Notes: generated from the sequence alone by a model not told the origin. Shown: positions 1-5,569, numbered from the stretch's first letter. The stretch: DNA of 5,909 nt from an uncultured Lacibacter sp. (GCF_946479605.1 NZ_CAMLGT010000235.1:1-5909), one strand, 5' to 3'. Translations and numbers: made by a program.

Positions 1-706
1 GAGCCGGAGTGTTTGCCGCAGGCGCACTTGCAGGAGCAGCAGCACCGGGATTTTTAATGGCGTTCACCAAAGCAGTAATGTCTGTACCGGCTTTACCGAT
101 AATAGCAATCACATCGTTTACTTTGGCAGCATTACCGGCTTCAACACCAGTATATAAGATAGTACCGTCAGCATAAGGAACCACTTCCATGGTTGCTTTG
201 TCTGTTTCCACATCTGCCAGGCTTTCATCGGCTTTTACACTATCGCCCACTTTTTTATTCCAGGCAACAATTTTTCCTTCCGTCATGGTATCGCTCAGGA
301 GCGGCATGCGGATCACTGTTACCGCAAGTTGCTTGGCTAAAGTATCAGCATCGGCACCACCGGCAGCGGGAGCCGTTGCTGCAGGAGCAGGGGCTGTTTC
401 AGCTGTAGGTGCAGCAGCAGCTGGTGCTGCGGTCGGCGCATCGCCCAATAAACTTTTATAATCTTCGCCTTCTTTACCAACGATGGCGATAATTTCATTG
501 ATCTGTGCTGCTTTTCCTTCGGGAACACCAATATAGAGTAAAGTGCCATCTGCATAACCAACCACTTCCATGGTCGCTTTATCGGTTTCTACATCAGCAA
601 GCACATCGTCACTTTTTACTTTGTCGCCCACTTGCTTGTTCCATTTCACAATCTTTCCTTCGGTCATGGTATCGCTAAGCAAGGGCATACGAATCACTTC
701 AGCCAT
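1..706 (-). CDS. pdhC: Pyruvate dehydrogenase E2 (dihydrolipoamide acetyltransferase), N-terminal part with two lipoyl domains; cut by window edge
   Basis: This is the first 235 codons of the acetyl-transferring E2 core of the cytoplasmic pyruvate dehydrogenase complex, which passes acetyl groups from E1 to CoA by a swinging lipoyl arm. The sequence shows two lipoyl domains, about residues 2-80 and 129-207. Each has the lipoylation motif ETDKATMEVV, with the modified lysines expected at K43 and K170. Ala/Pro-rich hinges follow each domain (about 90-120 and 220-235). The E1/E3-binding domain and the catalytic domain with its HxxxD motif would lie beyond the left edge, so catalytic competence cannot be judged. 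The ATG at 704-706 is chosen because MAEVIRMPLLSDTMTEG is the usual start of Bacteroidota E2 proteins. No Shine-Dalgarno sequence is visible before it. A 2-oxoglutarate or branched-chain E2 is the alternative, but two lipoyl domains and the DTMTEG motif favour the pyruvate enzyme. The gene is divergent from the lipoprotein gene. Confidence 0.93.
   Translation of the reverse strand, partial: MAEVIRMPLLSDTMTEGKIVKWNKQVGDKVKSDDVLADVETDKATMEVVGYADGTLLYIGVPEGKAAQINEIIAIVGKEGEDYKSLLGDAPTAAPAAAAPTAETAPAPAATAPAAGGADADTLAKQLAVTVIRMPLLSDTMTEGKIVAWNKKVGDSVKADESLADVETDKATMEVVPYADGTILYTGVEAGNAAKVNDVIAIIGKAGTDITALVNAIKNPGAAAPASAPAANTPA
56..697 (-). repeat. Internal duplication: two tandem lipoyl-domain coding units
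   Basis: The segment encoding residues about 4-80 of the E2 protein is repeated as residues about 131-207, so the two lipoyl lysines (K43, K170) are exactly 127 codons apart. Both units begin with the same 15 residues, VIRMPLLSDTMTEGKIV being shared, and both carry DVETDKATMEVV. The nucleotide sequences have diverged at silent positions, so this is a conserved protein duplication and not a recent DNA duplication. Confidence 0.85.
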
Positions 707-777
707 AAAATCAGTTTTTTGTCGTAATGAGGGCGTGAAATTAAGGCAATTTGGGGAAATATCGGCCTGTGCTTTCT

Positions 778-788
778 GGTCAATGACC
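778..788. promoter_or_regulatory. Perfect inverted repeat GGTCA-A-TGACC, possible operator
   Basis: The arms GGTCA and TGACC are exact reverse complements around one base, with a further GCT/AGC pair a few bases outside. The repeat lies 72 bp before the E2 start and 127 bp before the lipoprotein start. The position suits a dimeric regulator site, but an 11-bp palindrome can occur by chance in a spacer of this size, so the call is tentative. Confidence 0.25.
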
Positions 789-855
789 GTTAGCTTTTTT
801 TGGGTGTTTTACGCTGGAACTCATCAGGTTTGTGGTGGTGGCCTTTTGGTTGAAA

Positions 856-885
856 TTTGAGGGGTTGCAACGAAATAAAAGTTTG
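856..885 (+). promoter_or_regulatory. Weak candidate promoter for the lipoprotein gene
   Basis: A TTTG at 856-859 and an AAAGTTTG at 878-885 stand 18 bp apart, roughly like the Bacteroidota TTTG / TAnnTTTG pair. The -7 box lacks the TA at the consensus distance. The predicted start of transcription would be near 890, giving a leader of about 25 nt before the ATG at 915. Confidence 0.25.
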
Positions 886-914
886 GATTGTCACTATCGT
901 ACAAACCATAAATC

Positions 915-1355
915 ATGCGGACATTTCTCCTCTTTTCTATTCTTATGATGGCTATAGCCTGTAGTAAGGAATCGGCTAATCCTGAACTGGCAGGAACCTG
1001 GCGTTTACTGGAGGTGAAAGATAAAAGTACAGGCCAAACGCTTACTTACCCTGCTGGCAGCAATGGGTTCATCTTATTACATATTAAAGCAGACGGTAGT
1101 TTTTCCGGTAATACCTTGAAGAATACGCTTGACAGTGGAACCTATACGCTGCCGGAAACAGGTAAAGTAAACTTTGGAACTTTTGCTATGACAAAGGTTG
1201 CCGAAAATGAACTGGGTACCGCTTTTTTAACCGTGTTGATGTCTTGTAATCTGCAATCCCTGTTTCCGTGTACGCCTTCTGGTTACAGTATTTCCGGCAA
1301 ACGGCTGGAAATAAGATCTGCTTTGCGATATGATATGACACTGGTAAGAAATTAA
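915..1355 (+). CDS. Small lipoprotein with lipocalin-like/META-like domain
   Basis: A 146-residue protein whose first 15 residues form a lipoprotein signal peptide (MRTFLLF, then a hydrophobic stretch) ending in the lipobox AIAC, so Cys16 should be acylated after signal peptidase II cleavage. The mature part starts CSKESANPELAGTWRL. The GTWxL motif, an extended beta-rich region (HIKADGSFSG, SGTYTL, YSISGKRLEI) and the ending DMTLVRN resemble the lipocalin-like or META-type small lipoproteins common in Bacteroidota. Their ligands are mostly unknown, and I assign no function. Cys111 and Cys119 could form a disulfide outside the cytoplasm. The Ser-Lys-Glu after the cysteine is a partial match to the charged surface-export signal of Bacteroidota lipoproteins, which is weak evidence for surface exposure. 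No Shine-Dalgarno sequence precedes the ATG. The stop codon overlaps that of convergent dnaX. Confidence 0.85.
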   Translation: MRTFLLFSILMMAIACSKESANPELAGTWRLLEVKDKSTGQTLTYPAGSNGFILLHIKADGSFSGNTLKNTLDSGTYTLPETGKVNFGTFAMTKVAENELGTAFLTVLMSCNLQSLFPCTPSGYSISGKRLEIRSALRYDMTLVRN

Positions 1356-3142
1356 TAATCCAATTCTAATCCCAACCTGTCCTTCAGATCTTTTACTATC
1401 GGGTATTTCTCAATCATCAACATAAACTGTTCTTTTGTAGATAAAGGACGTTCTACCGGTGTATCATCTTCCGGGTTTTCAATCAGCTGCACATGAATGT
1501 TGAGGTTGTAGTTTTTGAAATAAGTCTGCATATGCTGCAGCAAGGCTGTTTTTTCCTGTTTTAAAAAACCAAACTGGATATTGCCATAAACCGTTATTTC
1601 AAAATCCTGCACCGATTTCATCCGGCATTCCATCATTTCAAAAGTAGAAACCACCGAATGTTTACCTGCAGCTTTTAATTGAAGAATGTATTCCTGCCAG
1701 GCAATAGTTAAGTTTTCCTGATCAAGATCTTTTTGCTGATTAGATGCATTGTTGCTTTCTGCAGCGATCTTTTCACGAAGTTTTGATAAGCCTCCTTTTA
1801 AACCCGGGGAACTTGGTTTTGGAACTGAAACGGATGGGGTTTGGACATTGGTTTTTGGCTCTTGTTCCTTGTACCTTGATCCTTCTATTTTCTGCTGCGG
1901 TTCTTCCACCAACAGCTTGGCTCCACTTGTTTCCTGCACCTTGTTCCTTGTACCTTCAGTCTGCTCCTTTATTTCAACCGGCTTTAATGCACGGAACTGA
2001 ACAGCTTTTGCTTTCTCAACTACTTTTTTTTTATCAGAAAGATCAATCGCCTGTTGCAGGTAAGTAAGCTTGATGATGGCAAGCTCTACATGCAGGCGTT
2101 TGTTACGTGCAGCTTTGAAGCCGATCTCAGCTTCGTTCAATACATTTAGTGCGCTGATGATATAAGAAGCCGATGTTTTCTTTGCTGCAGCAATGTAGCG
2201 GTCTTTAAAACTTTCCACTACTTCCAGCAAATTGGCTACACGTTCATCTTTACATACTAATAAATTACGGAAGAACTCAGCCATGGCGTTGAGTACCATA
2301 TCGCCTTCAAACCCTTTGCGGTTAATATCATCAAACAACAACATACCTGTTGCAAGGTCCTGTTGCTGCATAGCGTCAAGTAACTTGAAAAAATAATCGG
2401 CATCTAAAATGTTCAGATGCTCCAATGTATTCTGGTACGTTAATTCACCATTGGTAAAACTCACGATCTTATCCATGATGCTGAGTGCATCACGCATACA
2501 GCCTTCGCTTTTTTGCGCAATTACCTGCAGGGCGGGTTTCTCTGCTTTCAGTTCTTCTTTATCAACAATTTCCTGCAGATGTTCTACTGTATCATTAATG
2601 GTAATGCGTTTGAAATCGAAGATCTGGCAACGACTCAAAATGGTTGGAAGAATCTTGTGCTTTTCCGTTGTTGCCAAGATGAAAATGGCATAGGATGGCG
2701 GTTCTTCCAGTGTTTTCAGAAAAGCGTTGAAGGCGCTGGAGCTGAGCATGTGTACCTCATCGATGATGTACACTTTGTATTGACCCATCTGCGGAGCGAA
2801 ACGTACCTGTTCAATTAATGAACGGATATCATCTACCGAGTTGTTACTGGCCGCATCGAGCTCGTGAATGTTGAGCGATGTGCCTTCGTTGAAGGTGCGG
2901 CAGCTTACGCAAGTATCACATGCTTCACCGTTGGGTTGAATGTTTTCGCAGTTGATGGTTTTGGCCAGAATACGGGCACAGGTTGTTTTACCTACACCAC
3001 GTGGACCGCAAAACAAAAATGCATGCGCCAGCTGGTTGTGGCTGATGGCATTTTTTAATGTTGTAGTAATGTGACTTTGCCCAACAACTGTATCAAAAGT
3101 CTGGGGTCTGTACTTGCGTGCCGAAACAATGAATTTATCCAT
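1352..3142 (-). CDS. dnaX: DNA polymerase III subunit gamma/tau (clamp loader ATPase)
   Basis: A 596-residue clamp-loader subunit that uses ATP to open and load the beta sliding clamp at primer-template junctions. The AAA+ core shows Walker A GPRGVGKTT (46-54, K52), the four zinc cysteines C65, C75, C78 and C81, Walker B VYIIDEVH (124-131, D128/E129), sensor 1 ATTE (157-160), the SRC arginine finger (R171) and sensor 2 GCMRDAL (R217). Domain III, the oligomerisation collar, runs to about residue 370. A low-complexity linker (about 371-475) follows, then a C-terminal tau-type domain (about 476-596) expected to contact the polymerase. The start MDKFIVSARKYRPQTFDTVVGQ is typical of the family. 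No Shine-Dalgarno sequence is visible. Two oddities lie in the linker: a run of nine A at codons 371-373, where slippage would give a short gamma-like form, and two heptamer-repeat tracts. The upstream neighbour ends 50 bp away on the same strand, so co-transcription is possible. Confidence 0.98.
   Translation of the reverse strand: MDKFIVSARKYRPQTFDTVVGQSHITTTLKNAISHNQLAHAFLFCGPRGVGKTTCARILAKTINCENIQPNGEACDTCVSCRTFNEGTSLNIHELDAASNNSVDDIRSLIEQVRFAPQMGQYKVYIIDEVHMLSSSAFNAFLKTLEEPPSYAIFILATTEKHKILPTILSRCQIFDFKRITINDTVEHLQEIVDKEELKAEKPALQVIAQKSEGCMRDALSIMDKIVSFTNGELTYQNTLEHLNILDADYFFKLLDAMQQQDLATGMLLFDDINRKGFEGDMVLNAMAEFFRNLLVCKDERVANLLEVVESFKDRYIAAAKKTSASYIISALNVLNEAEIGFKAARNKRLHVELAIIKLTYLQQAIDLSDKKKVVEKAKAVQFRALKPVEIKEQTEGTRNKVQETSGAKLLVEEPQQKIEGSRYKEQEPKTNVQTPSVSVPKPSSPGLKGGLSKLREKIAAESNNASNQQKDLDQENLTIAWQEYILQLKAAGKHSVVSTFEMMECRMKSVQDFEITVYGNIQFGFLKQEKTALLQHMQTYFKNYNLNIHVQLIENPEDDTPVERPLSTKEQFMLMIEKYPIVKDLKDRLGLELDY
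1855..1882. repeat. Heptanucleotide repeat tract, copy A (in dnaX linker)
   Basis: On the plus strand the tract reads as 7-nt units TTGGCTC, TTGTTCC, TTGTACC, TTGATCC, followed by a degenerate unit. It shares the exact 17-mer CTTGTTCCTTGTACCTT (1861-1877) with copy B. In dnaX the 17-mer falls in codons 422-428 (SRYKEQE). Confidence 0.75.
1927..1961. repeat. Heptanucleotide repeat tract, copy B (in dnaX linker)
   Basis: Five 7-nt units on the plus strand: TTGTTTC, CTGCACC, TTGTTCC, TTGTACC, TTCAGTC. The exact 17-mer shared with copy A lies at 1940-1956, 79 bp from the other copy. Because 79 is not a multiple of three, the two copies are read in different frames. This one encodes EGTRNK (codons 396-401). 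Confidence 0.75.
2016..2032 (-). promoter_or_regulatory. Candidate slippage/frameshift site in dnaX (run of nine A, then stops in both other frames)
   Basis: On the coding strand nine A (2032-2024) encode Lys371-373 between GAT and GTA. One extra A, or a -1 ribosomal shift, gives Ser-Ser and then TGA (2018-2016), a 375-residue product. One A fewer, or a +1 shift, gives TAG at 2022-2020 and a 373-residue product. Both would keep the AAA+ core and collar and lose the tau linker and C-terminal domain, like gamma in other bacteria. The family is known to make gamma by ribosomal frameshifting (E. coli) or by transcriptional slippage on an A run (Thermus thermophilus). No strong downstream hairpin or nearby internal Shine-Dalgarno sequence was seen, which fits transcriptional slippage better. 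That it functions here is inference. Confidence 0.6.
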
Positions 3143-3192
3143 AACTGCGGCTGCAATTTAGTGAAAAAGCGAGTTAGACCTGTAAGGTTTAC

Positions 3193-4305
3193 CTACCCCG
3201 CAATATTCACCCCAATCAGTTTGCCTATTCCAAACGTAATAGCTGCTGCAGCTAAGCCAAACAGCACCTGGCGGAAACCCGAAGTCCAGATGCTTTTGCC
3301 GGTGAACAAGGTAATGGCTGCACCAATGAGGAATAAACCCACGGCACTTAAACCAATGCTCCAGATAATAAAGGTGAAGCCTGTACCAAAAAAGAAAGGC
3401 GCAACAGGAATAACAGCACCAATCGCAAACAAAACAAACGAAGCAATAGCGGCTGTCCATGCACTGCCTCTTAATTCTTCGGCATTAATGCCCAGCTCTT
3501 CTTTAATCAACACTTCATGTGCATGTGAAGGATTGCTGATTACTTCCTTCGCCATTTGTTCGGCCTGTTCTGCAGGAATACCTTTGGCCATATAAATCAA
3601 CTGCAGTTCTTTCATCTCTGTCTCCGGATTGTTTTCAATCTCTTCCATTTCCAAAGCCATTTGTCGCTCGTACAATTCCTGCGAACTTTTTACCGAAATC
3701 CATTCGCCCAGCGCCATAGACAACGCTCCGGCCAGCAACCCTGCAAGACCGGCCAGTAACACACCTGTTTCACCATTGGTAGCACCGGCCACGCCCATCA
3801 CTAAACTCATGTTCGATACAAGTCCATCGTTTGCACCAAGCACGGCAGCACGCAAGGCATTTCCGCCAACCGATTTATGTCTTCTGCCTTCTAATGACGT
3901 TAACTTTTCGCTGCTGATTTTCGAATCGGCACCGATCAGATTCTTCAGAATTTTCACATGATTATTTTCTGCACCACTGAGCGGAATATTTTGTTTGGCT
4001 TTATCGCTTGATTGTTTATATGCCAACACTTTTTCTGTTTGCATCAATGAATCAAGCACGTATTCATAACCGAATAGTTTACCAATACGGTTGAGAGTTT
4101 TTGCACGCCAGGATGGAGAGGGCAAGGCAAACGCTTCACCGTTTTCTTTTGCCTTTAAAACCATTCCATGGGCATGGCTTTGTTCAATAGCCGCCATCTG
4201 TTTATAAATAGAGGCAATGGTTTCATTGTCTTCCACTGCTGCTAACTGATTGTACAGATAAGCTGCATCAATTTCGGTTTGTACACTGGCTGTAGTTTTA
4301 TTCAT
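3193..4305 (-). CDS. Ferritin-like/VIT1-CCC1 fusion membrane protein, probable iron (Fe/Mn) exporter of the MbfA type
   Basis: A 370-residue inner-membrane protein. Residues 1-125 form a rubrerythrin-like four-helix domain with the spacing of a di-iron site: E11, E41xxH44, E91 and E113xxH116, with E25 also in helix 1. Residues about 145-370 form a VIT1/CCC1 transporter. It has the signature RAAVLGANDGLVSNMSLVMG (152-171, D160), a second helix leading into GEWISVKSSQE (200-210), then an acidic cytoplasmic segment (about 213-275, E220, E221, E224, E228, E230) matching the metal-binding region of VIT proteins. Three more membrane segments follow at about 283-302, 308-335 and 345-368. Relatives with this architecture (MbfA of Agrobacterium and Bradyrhizobium) export iron and protect against iron and peroxide stress. 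The substrate here is inferred. The start at 4305 lies inside a 17-bp inverted repeat, with no Shine-Dalgarno sequence. Gaps are 85 bp upstream and 50 bp downstream to same-strand genes. Confidence 0.9.
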   Translation of the reverse strand: MNKTTASVQTEIDAAYLYNQLAAVEDNETIASIYKQMAAIEQSHAHGMVLKAKENGEAFALPSPSWRAKTLNRIGKLFGYEYVLDSLMQTEKVLAYKQSSDKAKQNIPLSGAENNHVKILKNLIGADSKISSEKLTSLEGRRHKSVGGNALRAAVLGANDGLVSNMSLVMGVAGATNGETGVLLAGLAGLLAGALSMALGEWISVKSSQELYERQMALEMEEIENNPETEMKELQLIYMAKGIPAEQAEQMAKEVISNPSHAHEVLIKEELGINAEELRGSAWTAAIASFVLFAIGAVIPVAPFFFGTGFTFIIWSIGLSAVGLFLIGAAITLFTGKSIWTSGFRQVLFGLAAAAITFGIGKLIGVNIAG

Positions 4306-4315
4306 CTGATGAATA
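4299..4315. promoter_or_regulatory. 17-bp perfect inverted repeat over the start codon of the iron transporter gene
   Basis: On the coding strand TATTCATC-A-GATGAATA is an exact 8-1-8 inverted repeat that contains the ATG (4305-4303). It lies just downstream of the candidate -7 box, around the expected transcription start. It could be an operator for a dimeric regulator. As RNA it could fold into a 7-bp stem with loop CAG that holds the start codon. Regulation by metals would fit the gene, but the sequence is not a standard Fur box. Confidence 0.5.
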
Positions 4316-4322
4316 GTTTGTA

Positions 4323-4330
4323 CTAAAATA
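4323..4330 (-). promoter_or_regulatory. Candidate -7 promoter box of the iron transporter gene
   Basis: TATTTTAG on the minus strand matches the Bacteroidota TAnnTTTG box at all but one position and lies 18 bp before the ATG. No TTTG is found at the usual distance upstream. The nearest TTG is only 12 bp away, inside the CTGTTgaAACAG repeat. It suggests the gene can be transcribed independently of the upstream GNAT-like gene. Confidence 0.35.
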
Positions 4331-4336
4331 CTTCTT

Positions 4337-4348
4337 CTGTTTCAACAG
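4337..4348. promoter_or_regulatory. Small inverted repeat CTGTT-TC-AACAG upstream of the iron transporter promoter
   Basis: The 5-bp arms are exact reverse complements around two bases, and the site sits 6 bp upstream of the candidate -7 box, where a regulator could overlap the polymerase. It is short and may be chance. Confidence 0.25.
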
Positions 4349-4358
4349 GGCAGTGACA

Positions 4359-4394
4359 GTAAGCATGTGTAAGCCTGATACCGATGGGCTTTAC
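4359..4394. repeat. GTAAGC repeats: two direct copies 10 bp apart and one inverted copy at the end of the GNAT-like gene
   Basis: GTAAGC occurs at 4359-4364 and again at 4369-4374, one helical turn apart. The reverse-complement-like GGCTTTAC lies at 4387-4394 and covers the stop codon of the GNAT-like gene. The second and third copies can pair as GTAAAGCC...GGCTTAC in the minus-strand transcript (seven pairs, one bulged A, 11-nt loop). A terminator is possible, but no U run follows. The two direct copies suit a tandem-binding regulator. Confidence 0.3.
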
Positions 4395-5551
4395 AGGATG
4401 GGGTGGCGATGAAATGTTTTTGTGCGATCGAAATTGTAGCGATAGGTGATTAACCTCCTGCTGATATTTGTACCAAGACTTGCGGCCACATTCATCATGC
4501 GTGGATTAAAATCGCCGATCCATTGCATTTCATAATCATCGTATAACATTGGCGCCTGAATAATTTTTGCTGCTTCAATGATCATAAACGCATCTACACC
4601 TTTGTGCTGATGTTCGGGTACAATGCCGAAGATGATACCGGTGAATTTTTTATTTCGCTTTGTTGCTTTTATCCAAAGAAACTTCAGTTTGCTCCAGAGA
4701 TCAAATCGACCGTTCAATTCCATGAACCATTGATTAAGATCGGGAAGGTTAAGCCAGATGGCAACAGGTTCATCTTTATAATAGGTAAACCAACTGATTC
4801 GTTCATCCATTACCGGTTTCATGGCATCGAACATAGCAATGGCTGTTTTTTCTTCCATCTGTTTTAAACCGGCGTGACCTGCCCATGCTTTATTATAAAC
4901 CGTGCAAAAATCTTTTGCAAACTTTTCAAGTTGATTCACTTTGATGTGAACAGCTTTGTAGTGAGGATCTTTCGCTAAGCGATCATGACGCTCATAAAAT
5001 TTTTCACTCAGCTTATCTTTCACTTTCAGCGAATAACAATACTGGTTGAAAAATAATTGAAAGCCGTAATTTTCAAACAACTGTTGATAGTAAGGAAGAT
5101 TATAATTCATGCAATACAGAGGTTGTTGAAAACCTTCTACCTGCAAACCCCACCAGCGGTCACGCTCACCAAAGTTGATAGGCCCATCCATGGCTTCCAT
5201 ACCCTTGCTTTGCAACCATTGCTTTGCTGTATCAAATAAGTAGTTGGCAGCAGTTTGATCATTGATACATTCAAAAAAACCAACACCGCCAACCGGCACA
5301 TCATCGCCTTTTGATTTGTATCGCTTGTTAACAAATGCGGCTATGCGTCCAATTAATTTTCCATCGTCACTTTTCAACACCCAGCGGATCACTTCACCAT
5401 GACGAAAGGCTTTATTCTTCTTTTCATCAAACACCTGCTCAATATCCTTATCCAACGGACGAATCCAATTTGCATCATGCTTGTATAGTTCCACAGCTAC
5501 CTGTAAAAATTCTTTTGCTGACTGTTTATCTTTAACTTCAACCAAGTGCAT
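4391..5551 (-). CDS. Uncharacterised GNAT-like protein (YghO-like family)
   Basis: A 386-residue soluble protein of a widespread but uncharacterised acyltransferase-like family that includes E. coli YghO. Typical features are the N-terminal YKHDANWIRPLDKDIEQVFD (23-42), NKAFRHGE (46-53), GRIAAFVN (68-75), GFFECIND (91-98), DGPINFGERDRWWGLQVEGF (122-141) and YNLPYYQQLFENYGF (150-164). The C-terminal half has a GNAT motif A-like GIVPEHQHKGVDAFMIIEA (309-327) and EMQWIGDFNPRMMNVAASLG (341-360). An acyl-CoA-dependent transfer is inferred from the fold only, and substrate and pathway are unknown. The ATG at 5551 is preferred over an upstream in-frame ATG at 5725 because family similarity begins at MHLVEVKDKQ, the extra 58 residues would be antisense to glpK, and a promoter box and an AGAAAGG element lie just before 5551. 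The gene is divergent from glpK. The iron transporter gene starts 85 bp downstream. Confidence 0.8.
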   Translation of the reverse strand: MHLVEVKDKQSAKEFLQVAVELYKHDANWIRPLDKDIEQVFDEKKNKAFRHGEVIRWVLKSDDGKLIGRIAAFVNKRYKSKGDDVPVGGVGFFECINDQTAANYLFDTAKQWLQSKGMEAMDGPINFGERDRWWGLQVEGFQQPLYCMNYNLPYYQQLFENYGFQLFFNQYCYSLKVKDKLSEKFYERHDRLAKDPHYKAVHIKVNQLEKFAKDFCTVYNKAWAGHAGLKQMEEKTAIAMFDAMKPVMDERISWFTYYKDEPVAIWLNLPDLNQWFMELNGRFDLWSKLKFLWIKATKRNKKFTGIIFGIVPEHQHKGVDAFMIIEAAKIIQAPMLYDDYEMQWIGDFNPRMMNVAASLGTNISRRLITYRYNFDRTKTFHRHPIL

Positions 5552-5554
5552 GTG

Positions 5555-5561
5555 CCTTTCT
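5555..5561 (-). promoter_or_regulatory. Shine-Dalgarno-like AGAAAGG that supports the GNAT-like start
   Basis: AGAAAGG on the minus strand ends 3 nt before the ATG at 5551. The spacing is shorter than ideal. It is the only purine-rich, Shine-Dalgarno-like element seen before any gene in the window, and it argues for this start over the one at 5725. Confidence 0.4.
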
Positions 5562-5569
5562 TTAGTCTT

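Larger units (their letters stand above)
707..914. promoter_or_regulatory. Divergent intergenic region between E2 and lipoprotein genes
   Basis: This 208-bp spacer must hold the promoters of both divergent genes. I found no convincing coding frame in it. The only plus-strand open frame crossing it (570-860) is mostly antisense to the E2 start and encodes a low-quality peptide. A perfect 5-1-5 inverted repeat lies at 778-788 and a weak plus-strand promoter candidate at 856-885; both are listed separately. No clear Bacteroidota -7 box was found close in front of the E2 start. Confidence 0.6.

Noticed and set aside
189..860. Plus-strand open frames at 189-461 and 570-860, both starting MVALSVSTSA
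   Set aside because: They are antisense to the two lipoyl domains. Their mutual similarity simply reflects the duplicated domain on the other strand, and the E2 reading is unmistakable.
1855..1961. The repeated tracts as a CRISPR array
   Set aside because: The units are 7 nt with no spacers, lie inside the dnaX reading frame, and no cas gene is near.
3164..3192. Possible rho-independent terminator between the iron transporter gene and dnaX (ACCT-TAC-AGGT followed by CTTTTTC on the minus strand)
   Set aside because: The dependable stem is only four base pairs and the T run is short and set apart from the stem, so it would be very unstable.
3158..3961. Several overlapping open frames on both strands across the transporter gene, including 3071-3595 plus and 3158-3460 minus
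   Set aside because: They are alternative-frame shadows of the transporter, with no recognisable domains and improbable composition, while the 370-residue frame keeps all its family motifs.
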